NCBI GenBank assembly: GCA_021209875.1
Contig: JAGYVD010000001.1
Location: forward strand, 2,356,001-2,420,000
Direction: 5' to 3'
Source of the DNA: Rosellinia necatrix
Taxonomy: Eukaryota > Ascomycota > Sordariomycetes > Xylariales > Xylariaceae
DNA: 64,000 bases
Below, in pieces: positions 47,786-58,319 of this stretch. The position numbers and the translations under genes are program-made. Positions within the stretch are counted from its first letter, which is position 1. Each line of letters opens with the position of its first letter. A model generated the notes under the pieces. It had not been told where the DNA came from, made no database searches, and worked only from the letters and a program-made list of their open reading frames with translations.

Positions 47786-50431
47786 ATGCTGCCCCGCGCC
47801 AAGCCCAAAGACTCCTCCCCCTCGAGGAGAAAAGTTACACCACCCTCACCTACTTACATGAACAATGAGCAATTTGGTTCGGATGCCCCGGTCCAGAATG
47901 ATCCATCTGACGCGCCAACTAACCGTCGGCCTCCTACAGCTACTTACCTGGCGGGCCTGCGCGAAAACCGGGCAAACCGTCCCAGTGGAGCTCGGCCCCT
48001 ACCCCCATCCACAAGGACACGGCTGGGCCCTGTTGAGCAGCTTACAAGTACCGGCCGATCGTCGATTGCGGGGGACTCCGTTCGATCCGAACCCCCTACC
48101 AGCCATCGGGGGGGCGGCTCTGACCTAACGAAGCCTCGCGGCAGTCGCCCCGGTGTCGCCAGCAGTGTCATCTCGCGCTACTCAGCCAACACCGTCAACA
48201 CCGCCTCTGGGAGAGACTACTACCCTGACAAGCCCGCCGCCGCTCCTCTGAAGCCGTCAGACGTCGTCCCCACTGCGACATACATCGAGCGTGGCCAGCG
48301 ATGGATGGAAAAGGAAGAAGCCTTCTCGCTACACCAGGCGATGGATGCCATCGATATCAAGGACGAGGAGAAAGAAGAACAGGCCGAAGATGATGAGACA
48401 CGCCTCTATAACGCCGCCCTTGACGAAGCCGCCGAGCTGGTATATCGGCACGAACACGGTATCAAACCGCCCGAGCCTGATGCGCCCTACCGATACAAAC
48501 CCCACATGAGGAAGAATAGTTACGCTCATGCCCGGACGGCTAGCGTGGGGCTATATGGAGTCGACATCGGTGCCACGGGGCTTGCTCGTGACTCGATCCG
48601 TTCATTTTCTGGGAGCTCGTCTGGAAGTGACAGGGATTCGTCTCCTGGTAGTGAACGTGGGAGCCTGGACCAGCAGCGCAACCTTCGCACAGGATCCACA
48701 AGCCAAAGAGTATCGGCCGGCACTGGAAGCCATGTGCGCGCAAGCTCCGGAAGCCGCCGCCGCAGCAGCATGAGGCGCAATATCAGTGGTGAAATTGAGA
48801 AGCCGTTCTCGGGTGATCAGATATGGGAAGAGCCCGAAGGAGTGATACCCGAAGGAAATTCGAAGTTACCCCAAGTGCCCGTCCACTCTCAGCCACTTGG
48901 TACCAAGACAAGGAACTCCCCCAGTAAGGTCCAGTTTGCTCTTGATTCTGCTTCCGAGCCCGGCGCATACCCCCTCGCCGCTGCTTCAAAGTCCCTCTCA
49001 CAGATCGAGATTCACAAGAACCCACCAACGCAGTCGCGCAGCGCCAACTACACGAGTAATGAAGCCGCCTCCACCCCCCCGCGCACCTCCCAAGACATCC
49101 CAAGAAAGAACGGGGTCGAGATACGCAGTGATGACATCCGGCAAGCCACAAGCATGCGGCTCAAGGACCGTAGCGCCAAGCTTCCCACCCCGTCCGCGGT
49201 CAGCGATAGCCCCGGACGTCCAATCGTAAGCTTTGATAAGAACTGGAAGGCACCGGAAGAGGTGGCTGCTGATCCAACGCCAGACGAGTTCGGCCGAATC
49301 CCTGCCGGGATCGCAAAAAAGCGCCCGGGGTCGCAAGACCCGCTGCCGCCCGTCCCTGCTATCGTATGTACGCCGGATATTCCGGGCCCGACGCCGCCGG
49401 CCGCCCAACCATCCCGTCGTCCCGCGGCCGTCCCAAGCATTCAGGTAGACCCGGACGGCACGCCTCGGGGGGTGCCCGTCATCGCCATCTCAGGCGCCGG
49501 CAGCGGCGGCGCCGGCCCCGCCGTGCCCACGATCATGCTGCCGAACGGCGAGGATAGCCAGCGCGGTAGCCTACCAGACATCCCAACCACAGTCACGCCC
49601 GACCAGAGAGCGCCCAACCCTTCGAGCAGACCACTTCCGGATCCGAGGTCGGCGCGGCACACCCGCAACGCGCCGGGCAGCGGCAGCGGCAGCGGCAGCG
49701 GCGGCCTCCCCAAGGGCCACTGGTCGCCTGCACCGGGGGCGACGTCCCGGGCGACGGCGACGTGCCACGAGTGCGGGTACCCGATCGAGGGGCGGTTCGT
49801 GGCGCTAAGCGGGGGCTCGGAGCGGTTCCACCCACAATGCTTCCGGTGCCACGCGTGCGGGACGGGGCTGGAGGCGCTCGAGATCAGCCCGGAGCCGGAC
49901 GACCGGTACGCGGCGCGAGTAGACCGGATCCGCCGACGGCGGGCGGGCGAGGTGCTGGCGGAGGAGAAGCCCGGGGAGACGGCGGCGGAGGACGGGGACG
50001 AGCGGCTGCGGTTCTTCTGCCACCTGGACTGGCACGAGCGGTTCGCGCCGCAGTGCAAGCACTGCGGGACGCCGATCCTCGGGGAGCACGTGGTGGCGCT
50101 GGGGGCGCACTGGCACTACGGGCACTTCTTCTGCGCCGAGTGCGGCGACCCCTTCGAGCGCGGCACCACCCACATCGAGAAGGACGGGTACGCCTGGTGC
50201 GTCGCCTGCCAGACCAAGCGCACCGAGCGCCGCGCGCCCAAGTGCCGCCGCTGCCGGGTCGCCGTGCTCGGCCACTATGTCAAGGCCCTCGGCGCCGAGT
50301 GGCACGACGAGTGCTTCCGCTGCGCCACATGCGGCGGCGGCTTCGACGACGGCCAGATCTTCCCCGTCGGCGAGGGCGAGAGTGCCAGGGTGCTCTGTAC
50401 GCCGTGTCGAGCGCAGGAGCTGAAGAGATAG
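47786..50431 (+). CDS. Paxillin-like protein with three C-terminal LIM domains
   Basis: One exon of 881 residues, no intron needed. Residues 1-650 are Ser/Pro-rich and apparently disordered, with short linear motifs (PSPTYMNNEQFG, TATYLAGLRENRANRP, DKPAAAPLKPSDVVPTATYI). Three LIM zinc domains follow. LIM1 is near 660-760: CHECGYPIEGRFVAL, HPQCFRC-x2-CG, then FFCHLDWHERFAPQC after a long Arg/Glu-rich insert. LIM2 is near 762-820: CKHCGTPILGEHVVALG, HYGHFFCAECGDPF. LIM3 is near 821-877: CRRCRVAVLGHYVKALG, EWHDECFRCATCGGGF, CTPC. The order resembles yeast/fission-yeast Pxl1, which acts with Rho1/Cdc42 and actin at sites of polarised growth and septation. LIM1 carries an insertion of about 30 residues between its two zinc sites. 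The LIM-coding third is extremely GC-rich compared with the rest. Confidence 0.92.
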   Translation: MLPRAKPKDSSPSRRKVTPPSPTYMNNEQFGSDAPVQNDPSDAPTNRRPPTATYLAGLRENRANRPSGARPLPPSTRTRLGPVEQLTSTGRSSIAGDSVRSEPPTSHRGGGSDLTKPRGSRPGVASSVISRYSANTVNTASGRDYYPDKPAAAPLKPSDVVPTATYIERGQRWMEKEEAFSLHQAMDAIDIKDEEKEEQAEDDETRLYNAALDEAAELVYRHEHGIKPPEPDAPYRYKPHMRKNSYAHARTASVGLYGVDIGATGLARDSIRSFSGSSSGSDRDSSPGSERGSLDQQRNLRTGSTSQRVSAGTGSHVRASSGSRRRSSMRRNISGEIEKPFSGDQIWEEPEGVIPEGNSKLPQVPVHSQPLGTKTRNSPSKVQFALDSASEPGAYPLAAASKSLSQIEIHKNPPTQSRSANYTSNEAASTPPRTSQDIPRKNGVEIRSDDIRQATSMRLKDRSAKLPTPSAVSDSPGRPIVSFDKNWKAPEEVAADPTPDEFGRIPAGIAKKRPGSQDPLPPVPAIVCTPDIPGPTPPAAQPSRRPAAVPSIQVDPDGTPRGVPVIAISGAGSGGAGPAVPTIMLPNGEDSQRGSLPDIPTTVTPDQRAPNPSSRPLPDPRSARHTRNAPGSGSGSGSGGLPKGHWSPAPGATSRATATCHECGYPIEGRFVALSGGSERFHPQCFRCHACGTGLEALEISPEPDDRYAARVDRIRRRRAGEVLAEEKPGETAAEDGDERLRFFCHLDWHERFAPQCKHCGTPILGEHVVALGAHWHYGHFFCAECGDPFERGTTHIEKDGYAWCVACQTKRTERRAPKCRRCRVAVLGHYVKALGAEWHDECFRCATCGGGFDDGQIFPVGEGESARVLCTPCRAQELKR

Positions 50432-51990
50432 GTGGCTAGGTCGATCGACGAGTAAGGTCGATCGACGAGTACGGTCGACCGACCAACCGACCGACCGACC
50501 AACCAACCAACCAACCGACGCTCCTGGCTTCCCTCTTGCACGCGTGCGCTGAAAATGCAGGAAAGGCGGGAAAGGGGGGAAAGAAAATGGGAGGGTTTTA
50601 TACGTGTGTTATGATGTAAATGATCGACGGGACGACGACAAAAACGATTCAGGTTCATGAATGGGTCTTAATGAGGGATTGGTGATGGAAACGGGATCAG
50701 GATCAGGATCAGGATCAGGATCGGGATTGGGGTTGGACGGACGGGCCTGGAGTTTGCGTCCTTTTTTTGCGTCCCTTTTTTGCGTGGTGTTGCTGGTCGG
50801 TTCTTCGGGGCTTTATTTCTCGCCCCCTCTGTGCGCTTTGCCTGTGTGGCACCGGTATTGTATTATTGCTTTGCTTGCTTGCTGCTCTGCGGAAGGTATG
50901 ATTTACTGGGTACGGAGCCTTGCGCGCCGAATCCCCCCTCCCCCCCCCTGGCTGCTGTGAGAGGATTGGCCGCGTATGCCTGGGGTAGTAGTGCGCAAGA
51001 TGGGATCGTGTGTTAACTGGAATGCTCAGTTTGCTCTGCCTCTTCTTTGCCTACTTGTCGTACCAAGCGCCCACCCTGTCCTGCTACCTACCTACTTGGT
51101 TTGTGGTAGGTAGTTCAGCGCGCTTCGTTGTGGCGTATGTAGTAATAACACATAGCTATCATCTTCTTTGCTGCAACTACACTTGACTGCTACCGTCTAG
51201 TCCTGGCCTGAACGCACGCATATCTATCTACCTTTATTGTCCACTCCCCCCTTCCCCTTATTTAACACGGCTGAAGAAGATGTCTCACCGAGGCCTCCGG
51301 CTGTGGAGGCAACTCCTTGCAACTCTTTCATTCGCTGGAAGGGACTGTTGCCCATGCTCCGTACGTGTTATATGGCCAATCCAAATTGTCGGCCGTACGG
51401 CACATATCCACCGACTCTTGTGCACTGGTAATAAGACAGAAGACACAATCAGCAATAATTTCATACGATACGCGAAAGAAGAAACGCATGCTAGGTTGTA
51501 TTCAGTCATGCCTAGTATTAAAGAGATGTACTGGACTTCCCATGATCTAGTGGCACGTCTGAACTCGCAAAGCAAGCAAATAAAACCATCCTGATGGAAG
51601 CCCATCCGAATCAATATCCCGAGTCTGTGCAGGGGAGTATCGAGGCAAGTGTGGCCGCGACGATAGCTTTACCGTAGATAGCTCGCACCCATATCAGACC
51701 ACATACGCCTGTGGTGGGAGTCATTTCGCATGCTGTGACCCCGGTACCCTCGCCCCCCGTCCAATGTACTTATGCCCGAAACTCCGGCGTCCCCACCGCT
51801 CGCCCTATCCATATCCATCGCGAAAACCATAGGTCCTGCGTCTATAATTGGGGTGTTTATGTAGAATCCTCTCGCGACAGGTCCCAACATCGAGGCGTGG
51901 GACGACGTCAGGTTAGGCCAGGCCAGGCGCAGACGATTTTTCGTTTTGGTCTTCTGAGAGGGTTCAACGTCGGCCGTGCAGCCAGCCGGA
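50432..51990. other. Convergent 3' flanks of the LIM and SUMO genes
   Basis: Besides the repeat just after the LIM stop codon there is an ATCAGG hexamer run (about 50,696-50,721) and pyrimidine-rich sequence. ORFs at 50.7-51.6 kb have no coding character. No gene seen. Confidence 0.6.
50439..50520. repeat. 17-bp duplication plus CCGA/CCAA tetranucleotide array
   Basis: GGTCGATCGACGAGTA occurs twice in tandem (50439-50454, 50456-50471), each copy containing the palindrome TCGATCGA. (CCGA)n/(CCAA)n follows. It starts eight bases after the LIM stop codon, so it lies in the 3' UTR. Confidence 0.85.
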
Positions 51991-52406
51991 CTAGCAGCGA
52001 CTGCCGCCAACTTGTTCCTGGTGGACCTCTAGTGTGTCACCATCCGTCATCTCCAGCTGTATCATCGGGCGAGGCGTCAGCAAGCAGAGCAACAAGGACA
52101 GACATATACGCGTGGCTAGACAAGCGTGCCTGGTAACGGCAGCCGAAGAGGGGGTTGGTGACCTACGGAATCAGGCGTGTCGGTCTTCTGAACGCGCTGT
52201 CCCTCGAATAGGAAACGGACCGAATCGACGTTCTTTCCCTGGCGTTCGCAGAAGGCAGTCATAAGCTTCTCGAGTTTCGTGGAGCGCTTAATCTTAAAGA
52301 AGACCTCGTTGTTGTTATCAGTGACCTTGATGTTGAGATGCTCCCCTCCAGCAGGAGCCTCGTTCCGCTCGCCACTGGGGCTGCCGGACTCGTTCTCTCC
52401 TGACAT
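51991..52406 (-). CDS. smt3: SUMO (small ubiquitin-like modifier) precursor
   Basis: Two exons (52406-52167, 52056-51991) separated by a 110-nt intron give 101 residues. The flexible N-terminus (SGENESGSPSGERNEAPAGG) precedes the beta-grasp fold: HLNIKVTDNNNEVFFKIKRS, TKLEKLMTAFCERQGKN, VRFLFEGQRV, DTPDS|LEMTDGDTLEVHQEQ. The chain ends VGG-SRC, so a SUMO protease must remove three residues to expose the conjugating Gly98. Exon 2 supplies the mature C-terminus, and the unspliced frame would end in an unrelated tail. SUMO is attached to lysines of nuclear proteins by E1 Aos1-Uba2 and E2 Ubc9. Confidence 0.96.
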
Positions 52407-54167
52407 TTTTGTGGTAACGGCGGGGTTTCGGAGCCGGCTGGAAAGACGTCACTGGTGGAAGAGGAAGTGCCTAGGTAAGACCCTGGTGACGGTGACGATG
52501 ATGCGCGACAAAACAGTGTTGTCGGGAGATCAGGTTTGTGGCAGGGAGTAGGTACGCAAGTCTTGGTAGGAGAGGGAGCGCAAAGAAGGAGATGTGAGAA
52601 GGTGGAAGGAAAGGCCAGGAAAGTTGGTGAAGCAGGCAGGTACTCTGTAAGTAGGAATTGTTACCTTATTAGCTCGTAGGTGGTAAAGGTTAGGTGGGCA
52701 GGTACCGGAAGTACCTACCCCGGTACGCAACTAAGTGGGAGGTACCTACTGTACCTAAGATACCTAGGGCACCTTTGGGTAAGTAGTAGTATTAACGTCT
52801 AATCTAGGCACCTTTGGGTAAGACATGTAAGGCAAGGGACTAGAGGCAACAAGGCTGCTACCTCTACCTACTAGGTAAGTATGTACCTACCTACCTCCTA
52901 CCTGTATGGCATAGTGGGGCGGCGAGCTGACTGGAAAGCAGTGAGAGAGATAGGTGACCAGGTACCACAGCCCACCGCCTACCCTACAAATTTGCATAAC
53001 TTTCAGTAAATGCACTAGAACCTGAATAATTCGATAGTGACCGTTTTATTCTAAAACGGTTTCGCGTATTTGGAAGTTGCTCCACAAACAAGGCAGCTAG
53101 CTAAAGTCGAGCGTAAACATGACAGCAAAAGTAATCTAGTCGTGCCTAGAGACGTTCTACGTGATATGCGTTGCCAGAAAAACTGTTTACCCTCGAAAGC
53201 TACGCCACGCTTCCCTTGGCGACCCCGACCCGTGTGAGTGCCATGTGTAACGTGTAGCGCTTTTTAGGCCCAGATTACTGGTAGGGTTAAGCATACTCCT
53301 ATATTTAAAATGTCCGATTAAATATTAGTTGCAGCATTATATGAGACGGCTTGCCCGCCTCTAGAAATGGCGGCAAAGCCAGCCTTCCTTGCCATTTCTG
53401 TTTGCCATTTCTGCTTGGTCGCGCAATCCACAATGGCTGATAAATTGACCTTCACGTGCCCACCCTTTCGTCCCGTCGTTGCACAGGATGCCTCCAAGGC
53501 GCTTCTGATCATCAGCTATAGCGTGCTTTCGTTTCCACAGTTCGACTTTCATGAAGCAATCATGAGAATCGATAAACTACAACATACTTATTACTACTAT
53601 GCGTTGCCTACCAACGCCTCGGCAGAGCACACCCAGCAGCCCCAACAACCTACCTAGTATGTCCCCTAAAAAAGAACTCCCACCCGCCCACTTAGACATG
53701 CATCTTCGCATCCGATGGGCAACCTGGGTGTCAATCCTCAGCACCCTAATAATGGCCTTGACGATGGATATGGGGGCCACACAAATTGGCGCCGCATCAT
53801 TTCCAATGCAATTCTTGTCATGGGAGGGCTCCAGAACAGAGGGCAAGCCGTGAACTGCGGTGATCGCCTCAGATGACAAACTTCGCAGGAAGGTCGATTA
53901 CCCAAATTGTCCATAAAATGGCTTGATCTGGCAATGTTCTTGTCCTTGCCCATCCTATCCCGGGGTTTCTGACCAGTCTTCCTCGGTGAATTGGTCTCCA
54001 TCGCGAGATAAAGCGTTATTAAAAGGTTTGAAGTCTGACATAACCTGCTTAAAATTTCCCCATTGTGAATCAATGGCCTATCCAATTAGATATCATAATG
54101 CCCATTGAGGGGATTCATGTCTCTAAAACAGGCCGAAAGGGGAGATAAAAGACTCCAACGGACTCAC
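52407..54167. other. Region right of the SUMO gene: promoter, repeats, no confident gene
   Basis: The first few hundred bases contain the SUMO promoter. From 52,690 to 52,900 it is dominated by TACCTAGGTA-like palindromes and a copy of the dispersed element. From 53.3 to 54.1 kb there are overlapping ORFs on both strands (for example a 96-codon plus frame at 53,367 and a 115-codon minus frame at 53,738) without recognisable products. Part of this may belong to the decayed coding-like sequence at 54.2-54.7 kb. Confidence 0.5.
52769..52822. repeat. Direct repeat GCACCTTTGGGTAAG flanking the dispersed element (copy 2, inverted)
   Basis: Two identical 15-nt copies of GCACCTTTGGGTAAG (52769-52783, 52808-52822) enclose 24 nt. 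Those 24 nt (52784-52807) are the reverse complement of the element seen at 33,783 and 61,733. Confidence 0.85.
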
Positions 54168-54653
54168 CTAATCTGATGAGGGATTGGGGCAAATAAGGTC
54201 ATCGTTAATGCAATTAGCAAACTCCCTGGCGGTGCCCGGGTTGCGCGATGTATAAGCGCGTAATGTTTGAACATCGGATTCTAAAAAGAGATCTTGGGCC
54301 TTGATTACCCTTCGCTTTAGGGGACTAAGGAGTTCCCCAAGGAAATCGGGGAAGTTGTTCTTGCCCTTGTTAAGCATCGGAAGAGCCTTAATTGAACATT
54401 TGTCCGCCAGGTGAGCCAATTGTTTAACCAGGGAGCTGCGGCCGGATATCAGTGAAGCATCATCCCATTCGGGTTGAGACTTAAGGACTTGCTCATTGTC
54501 GGTAGTCTTCTCTTTCTTGCTTGTTGCAGATATGGGTGGCGTTGTAAGTTCGTGCCCAACCGACCCCTCCCCGAGCTTTTCGAGCTTTTCGTGCTTTTCG
54601 AGCTTTTCGAGCTTTTCGAGCTTTTTGAGCCTTTCCGGGTGGGATATCCTGCG
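54168..54653 (-). pseudogene. Coding-like relic on the minus strand, family unknown
   Basis: A minus-strand frame stays open for 161 codons after a TGA at 54656-54654, but contains no ATG in its first 100 codons. Its translation is protein-like: an EKLEKLEKLEKHEKLEKL repeat, then ISATSKKEKTTDNEQVLKSQ, LVKQLAHLADKCSIKALPML, and ELLSPLKRRVIKAQDLF. It ends NPSSD just before a donor-like TAGGTGAGT. About 120 bases further on, another short coding-like frame begins (MSDFKPFNNALSRDGDQFTE) and stops soon. This looks like an internal exon or a decayed gene fragment. I do not recognise the family. Confidence 0.35.
54572..54630. repeat. 9-bp tandem repeat (GAGCTTTTC)
   Basis: About six to seven near-perfect copies of GAGCTTTTC, with GTGCTTTTC and GAGCTTTTTG variants. 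On the minus strand it encodes the Glu-Lys-Leu repeats of the coding-like relic. Confidence 0.88.
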
Positions 54654-55627
54654 TCAGCCTTCGCGGTGGCGGTGTCGACTTGACAGCGCCAATCATCTAT
54701 AGTCTATAGATGACCAACTCATTCAGATTAAGGCTAAGGGCGGTAGCCCTAGAAACGAAAGCGGGATGGCTGATAGATATAGCACGATTACCTGACTGAT
54801 CGAATGGGTGTAATAGTTGGTGCAAATGCATTCGCCGCCACGATGAGTCAGCTATTCGGCCCCAATCTCTGCGCGAGCCACGCTGCACTAAAAGCGGCCT
54901 GGCTCAGGTAAGATTCCCATTTTGATTCGGTATTGTAATACCTATCTGAAAGCTGTCGTGGACATGTTTTGAGCAACCCCAATGTTTAAACATGCATACG
55001 TACAAGCTACTACATTTAGCTACCTACTTTGCAATCAGCTTTTGGCGTAGCGATAGGACCAAGCATTCTGTGCCTCACATTAACGGTAAGAAGAAGCCGT
55101 TTTGCGGACCGTTTCTCTCTGCATAAAATATGCATAAAGGATGTGCTCAGTCACCCGCTTGATGTTTGGCTAAGCCAAGCCTGAGCAAACGTGGTGATTG
55201 CGCTAAGCCTAATCCGTTATACTCTTGGCAATTGGTAGAACTTAGAACCCTACCTAAGTACCGACCAAGGTGCACTTACTTAAGTGCCAACGCTCCTGGT
55301 GGAGCCGGGCGGCGAGATAACTAATCAGAAGTCACTGGTAGGTTGCCATTGTTGGCGCTGCTCAGCACCTACTACCGGACCAGGTGGTGTGCAATAGGTA
55401 GGTACGTACGTAGAAGGTAAACAATGCTAGATCTACACTAACAGATCTAAGAAGAGATAAAGAATGTTGAACAGCTTGAATTTTCTAGTTATATCTTGCA
55501 GCAAGATCAGAGTGAAAAGACAAGCATGCGTATACCTCAACGCACCCAAATGCCACTTACAACTATAATTACCTAGCAAACAGGTAAGGCTTGTATCACT
55601 TGTGTAAGTACCTATCTACCTACCTAC
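54654..55627. other. Gene-free stretch between two coding-like relics
   Basis: Contains TACCTACC-type repeats and AT-richer sequence. No gene seen. Confidence 0.5.
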
Positions 55628-56027
55628 CGTCTTGACAAGGATCTCGTCGGCGCCGTCCACTCGTTAGTCAATGAAGTCGCTGTCTTGTGACACGAAATCA
55701 CCAAGCTGAAAGAGCAAGCAAAAGAGCACGATCGGACAGCTTCAGATGTCTTGCTGGCATCCGGAATCACCGATCGGCCGCAAGGTGAACAAGGCATTAC
55801 AAGCCGAATGGACCACGCCAGGTTAAGAACAGGAATCTTCAGACAAAAAGACGTCTTCTCGCAACCGAGAAACGGGCACAATCTATGAATCGGATGACTC
55901 TAGCAATGAGGATGACGACTCACCATTTCCATCAATGGCACGAATCAAAAGACGAAAGGCTTCACAACATGTTCGAGCTGTTGTTGCTCAACATATTCTC
56001 AAAAATGTCACAACGCCGCCGAATTGA
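55628..56027 (+). pseudogene. Decayed coding sequence on the plus strand, family unknown
   Basis: Frame A (55628-55885) reads like a coiled-coil protein: RLDKDLVGAVHSLVNEVAVL, an in-frame TGA at 55688, then HEITKLKEQAKEHDRTASDV. Near 55,842 the coding-like signal moves one frame over: frame B (55842-56027) reads DKKTSSRNRETGTIYESDDS, an acidic patch, and MARIKRRKASQHVRAVVAQH before TGA. One internal stop plus one frame change, with no start codon at the left end, suggest a broken gene. An unrecognised intron is the alternative. The TGA could derive from CGA by a C-to-T change, as in RIP, but this is speculation. Confidence 0.4.
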
Positions 56028-56609
56028 CTGCATATCAAGATCTGTCACAGGCCGAAGGCCCCTGATCTGTCTTCTCTCTCTGAAAGCCGGGTAAGTAGGC
56101 ATAGGTGCTGAACAACACTTCAGGCCGCTGGTATAATACTGTACCAGCATTGGTAGTATTAAAGATGCGAGCCTCATGAACCGGCCTTCTGCTGGTAGGT
56201 ACCTGTCCTAGATGGTCTTGGATAGCTTGGATACCTAGGTAGGCAAAGACCGACACTAGTACAACTCACATTTTGTACCTCGTCCGAACTTGGAGGGTCC
56301 AGATTGGCTATTACATCATCGTCCCAGCTCGACCAAACATAGATCCAGCCAATGCATGCTGAAATTTTAGACAAGTACCTAATCTCATGTGCCTTGTCCC
56401 TCGTGTGCCCACATAGAGACATTGAGATATACAGAATCAACACTGACCACAGTGGCTAAATTATACGCCGTTATTGATGCCCGCTTTATAATTCTCCTCC
56501 GCTTCAACTAATGACGTCGGCATTTCTGCGACTCTCAACACTGAAAGCCATCCTAAACCTTTATCATAGCAATAAATTATAGCGACAGAGCCATGGTCAG
56601 TAGCCCTAG

Positions 56610-57029
56610 ATGCCAGATCCTATGTTCATCTCAGACCCCAAATTCACAAGCCCGGACTTCTCGCAGGGCCTCCAAGAAGATATCGCGTCAAAACCTCCGT
56701 GTCATCCACGCGCCGTAAGTAGACCCACAATGTATTGGAAAGCTCTCACAGCCTACAGAAACTAAGTTATCATGGTCTATGATCTATCCAGTGCGCTATA
56801 CAGGGTAAGATCCCTCGCCCGCCATTCCCATAACCCAAGCCTAATCAGAGTAGATTGTCTTGCAAAGACCGGCTTTAACCAGGCCAAGTGCGAGCACCTC
56901 ATCGATGCTCTGTACGAATGTTGTGATGCGTTCTACCGGGAAAAGGGCGAGGCGGCGACCACCGCAAGCTGTCCGAAACCCAGTCTTCTACGATTGAAGT
57001 TGAAGCAACAGCAAGAAGGCAACAAATAG
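56610..57029 (+). CDS. cmc4: Cmc4, twin CX9C mitochondrial intermembrane-space protein
   Basis: Three exons (56610-56714, 56792-56804, 56854-57029) give 97 residues. The middle exon is only 13 nt (TGCGCTATACAGG), flanked by CCAG and GTAAG. With it the protein reads KPPCHPRA-CAIQ-DCLAKTGFNQAKCEHL. That completes the first CX9C (C-HPRACAIQD-C) and leads into the second (C-EHLIDALYE-C), the defining pattern of the family. A SCPKP motif follows, as in other fungal Cmc4 proteins. Such proteins are imported into the intermembrane space by Mia40 and are linked to cytochrome oxidase or respiratory-chain maturation. The start could be the ATG at 56610 or the in-frame one at 56622. Without the microexon the frame from 56,772 gives an N-terminus that lacks the first CX9C. 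Confidence 0.9.
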
Positions 57030-58319
57030 AACCGGTGGGCTAAGACCCTGGCTGTGGTAAAAGACCAAGGGTAACATCCGAGGCAACGACATCCGGGATG
57101 ACATCTAAAGCGTGGTGACAAGAACCTCCGAGTCCCCAAAGCCAATGCACCCCTCCACCGTGCCTATCAGGGTCAGGAAAATATACCTACCTCAATCTAC
57201 ATCTTTGCTTTGTCCCGCGACTCCTTATTCACGTCAACCCAAACAGACTAGTCAATTCGGTAACATTAATGAAGAGCGGAATTATTCTAGGCGATCATTG
57301 AGCGCGCAGGAGGTCCTCAAGGGACCTGGATAGGCATTGAAACAAATTTGGCTTATCCCGAGACTCTAATATGAATGCCGATGACATTAATGAGAGAAAA
57401 GGGAAGAAGGGAAAAAATGCTGCACGGCTCCAGAAACTCAGTTTTGTAGCGGGGCTAGCCTCACCAGCCACACGTACCAGAAGAATGGCGTTCTGCAGTA
57501 GTAGGTAGGTACCCACAGGGGGGTTACAAAGTACCTACTGGAGGCACTGTCATGTATAAGAGCTCAAACGATGGAAAAAGCCAACTACCCAAGTGACCAA
57601 GCCGCCCACTAGCCACACCACCAGCCATGCTAGCCTTTGTACACATGTACTAGGCTATATACTAGCCTAAAGGGCTAGGAGCTGTAATTTTGTCTAGCCA
57701 AATTTATAGTTGTTATTTATATATCTAAAGCAGAGGATATTTAGCAGTTTATTTAGGGAAAAAAATATAGATTATTCATTTTTTTTCTTTGATTTTTTTT
57801 TCCTGATCTAGTTAACTTATCAGCTAGCACCACTCCTGAAATAACTGGAGCATGGCACGGCAAGGGACCTAATAGGTAATATTGTACGTGCTCTTGAAGA
57901 TACCTGCCTTTTAATTGGCCAGTTCAATCACGAGAACCTTGTCGCGCTTCCCTAGGTAGCTCTCATGACAGGTAGGTAGCTATAGGTTACATAGCCGCTG
58001 GCTGTACAAGCACTATGTATTTTTGTTTCCAGAAAGCTTGGCGATCAGACCCAGCCTCCAACCTCAACATCCCTTGACAATCTGCAACCCGCTTGCTTCT
58101 CAAGATTGTACTTCTCTCTCTCTTTTATGACTGCCAATAACGAACATCGGTATCAATTCCTACAACGCCAGCGGCCACCCACAGAATAGCAACATACGAG
58201 ACCGGACAAGCCATTGCGTGACACTCGGTGAGCGCGATAGCGCGGTAGAAGATGCTGGTTGGTAATTAGCAGGTTTGACCTAGCCATTCCAGACTGATAT
58301 CTAGCCTCGCGGTGGTGCG
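57030..58319. other. Intergenic region between cmc4 and nup84
   Basis: Holds CTAGCC-rich sequence (about 57,600-57,700) and an AT-rich stretch (about 57,690-57,830). The last few hundred bases form the nup84 promoter and leader. No gene seen. Confidence 0.6.

Noticed and set aside
49441..50506. 205- and 233-codon minus-strand ORFs
   Set aside because: Antisense shadows of the very GC-rich LIM-coding sequence.
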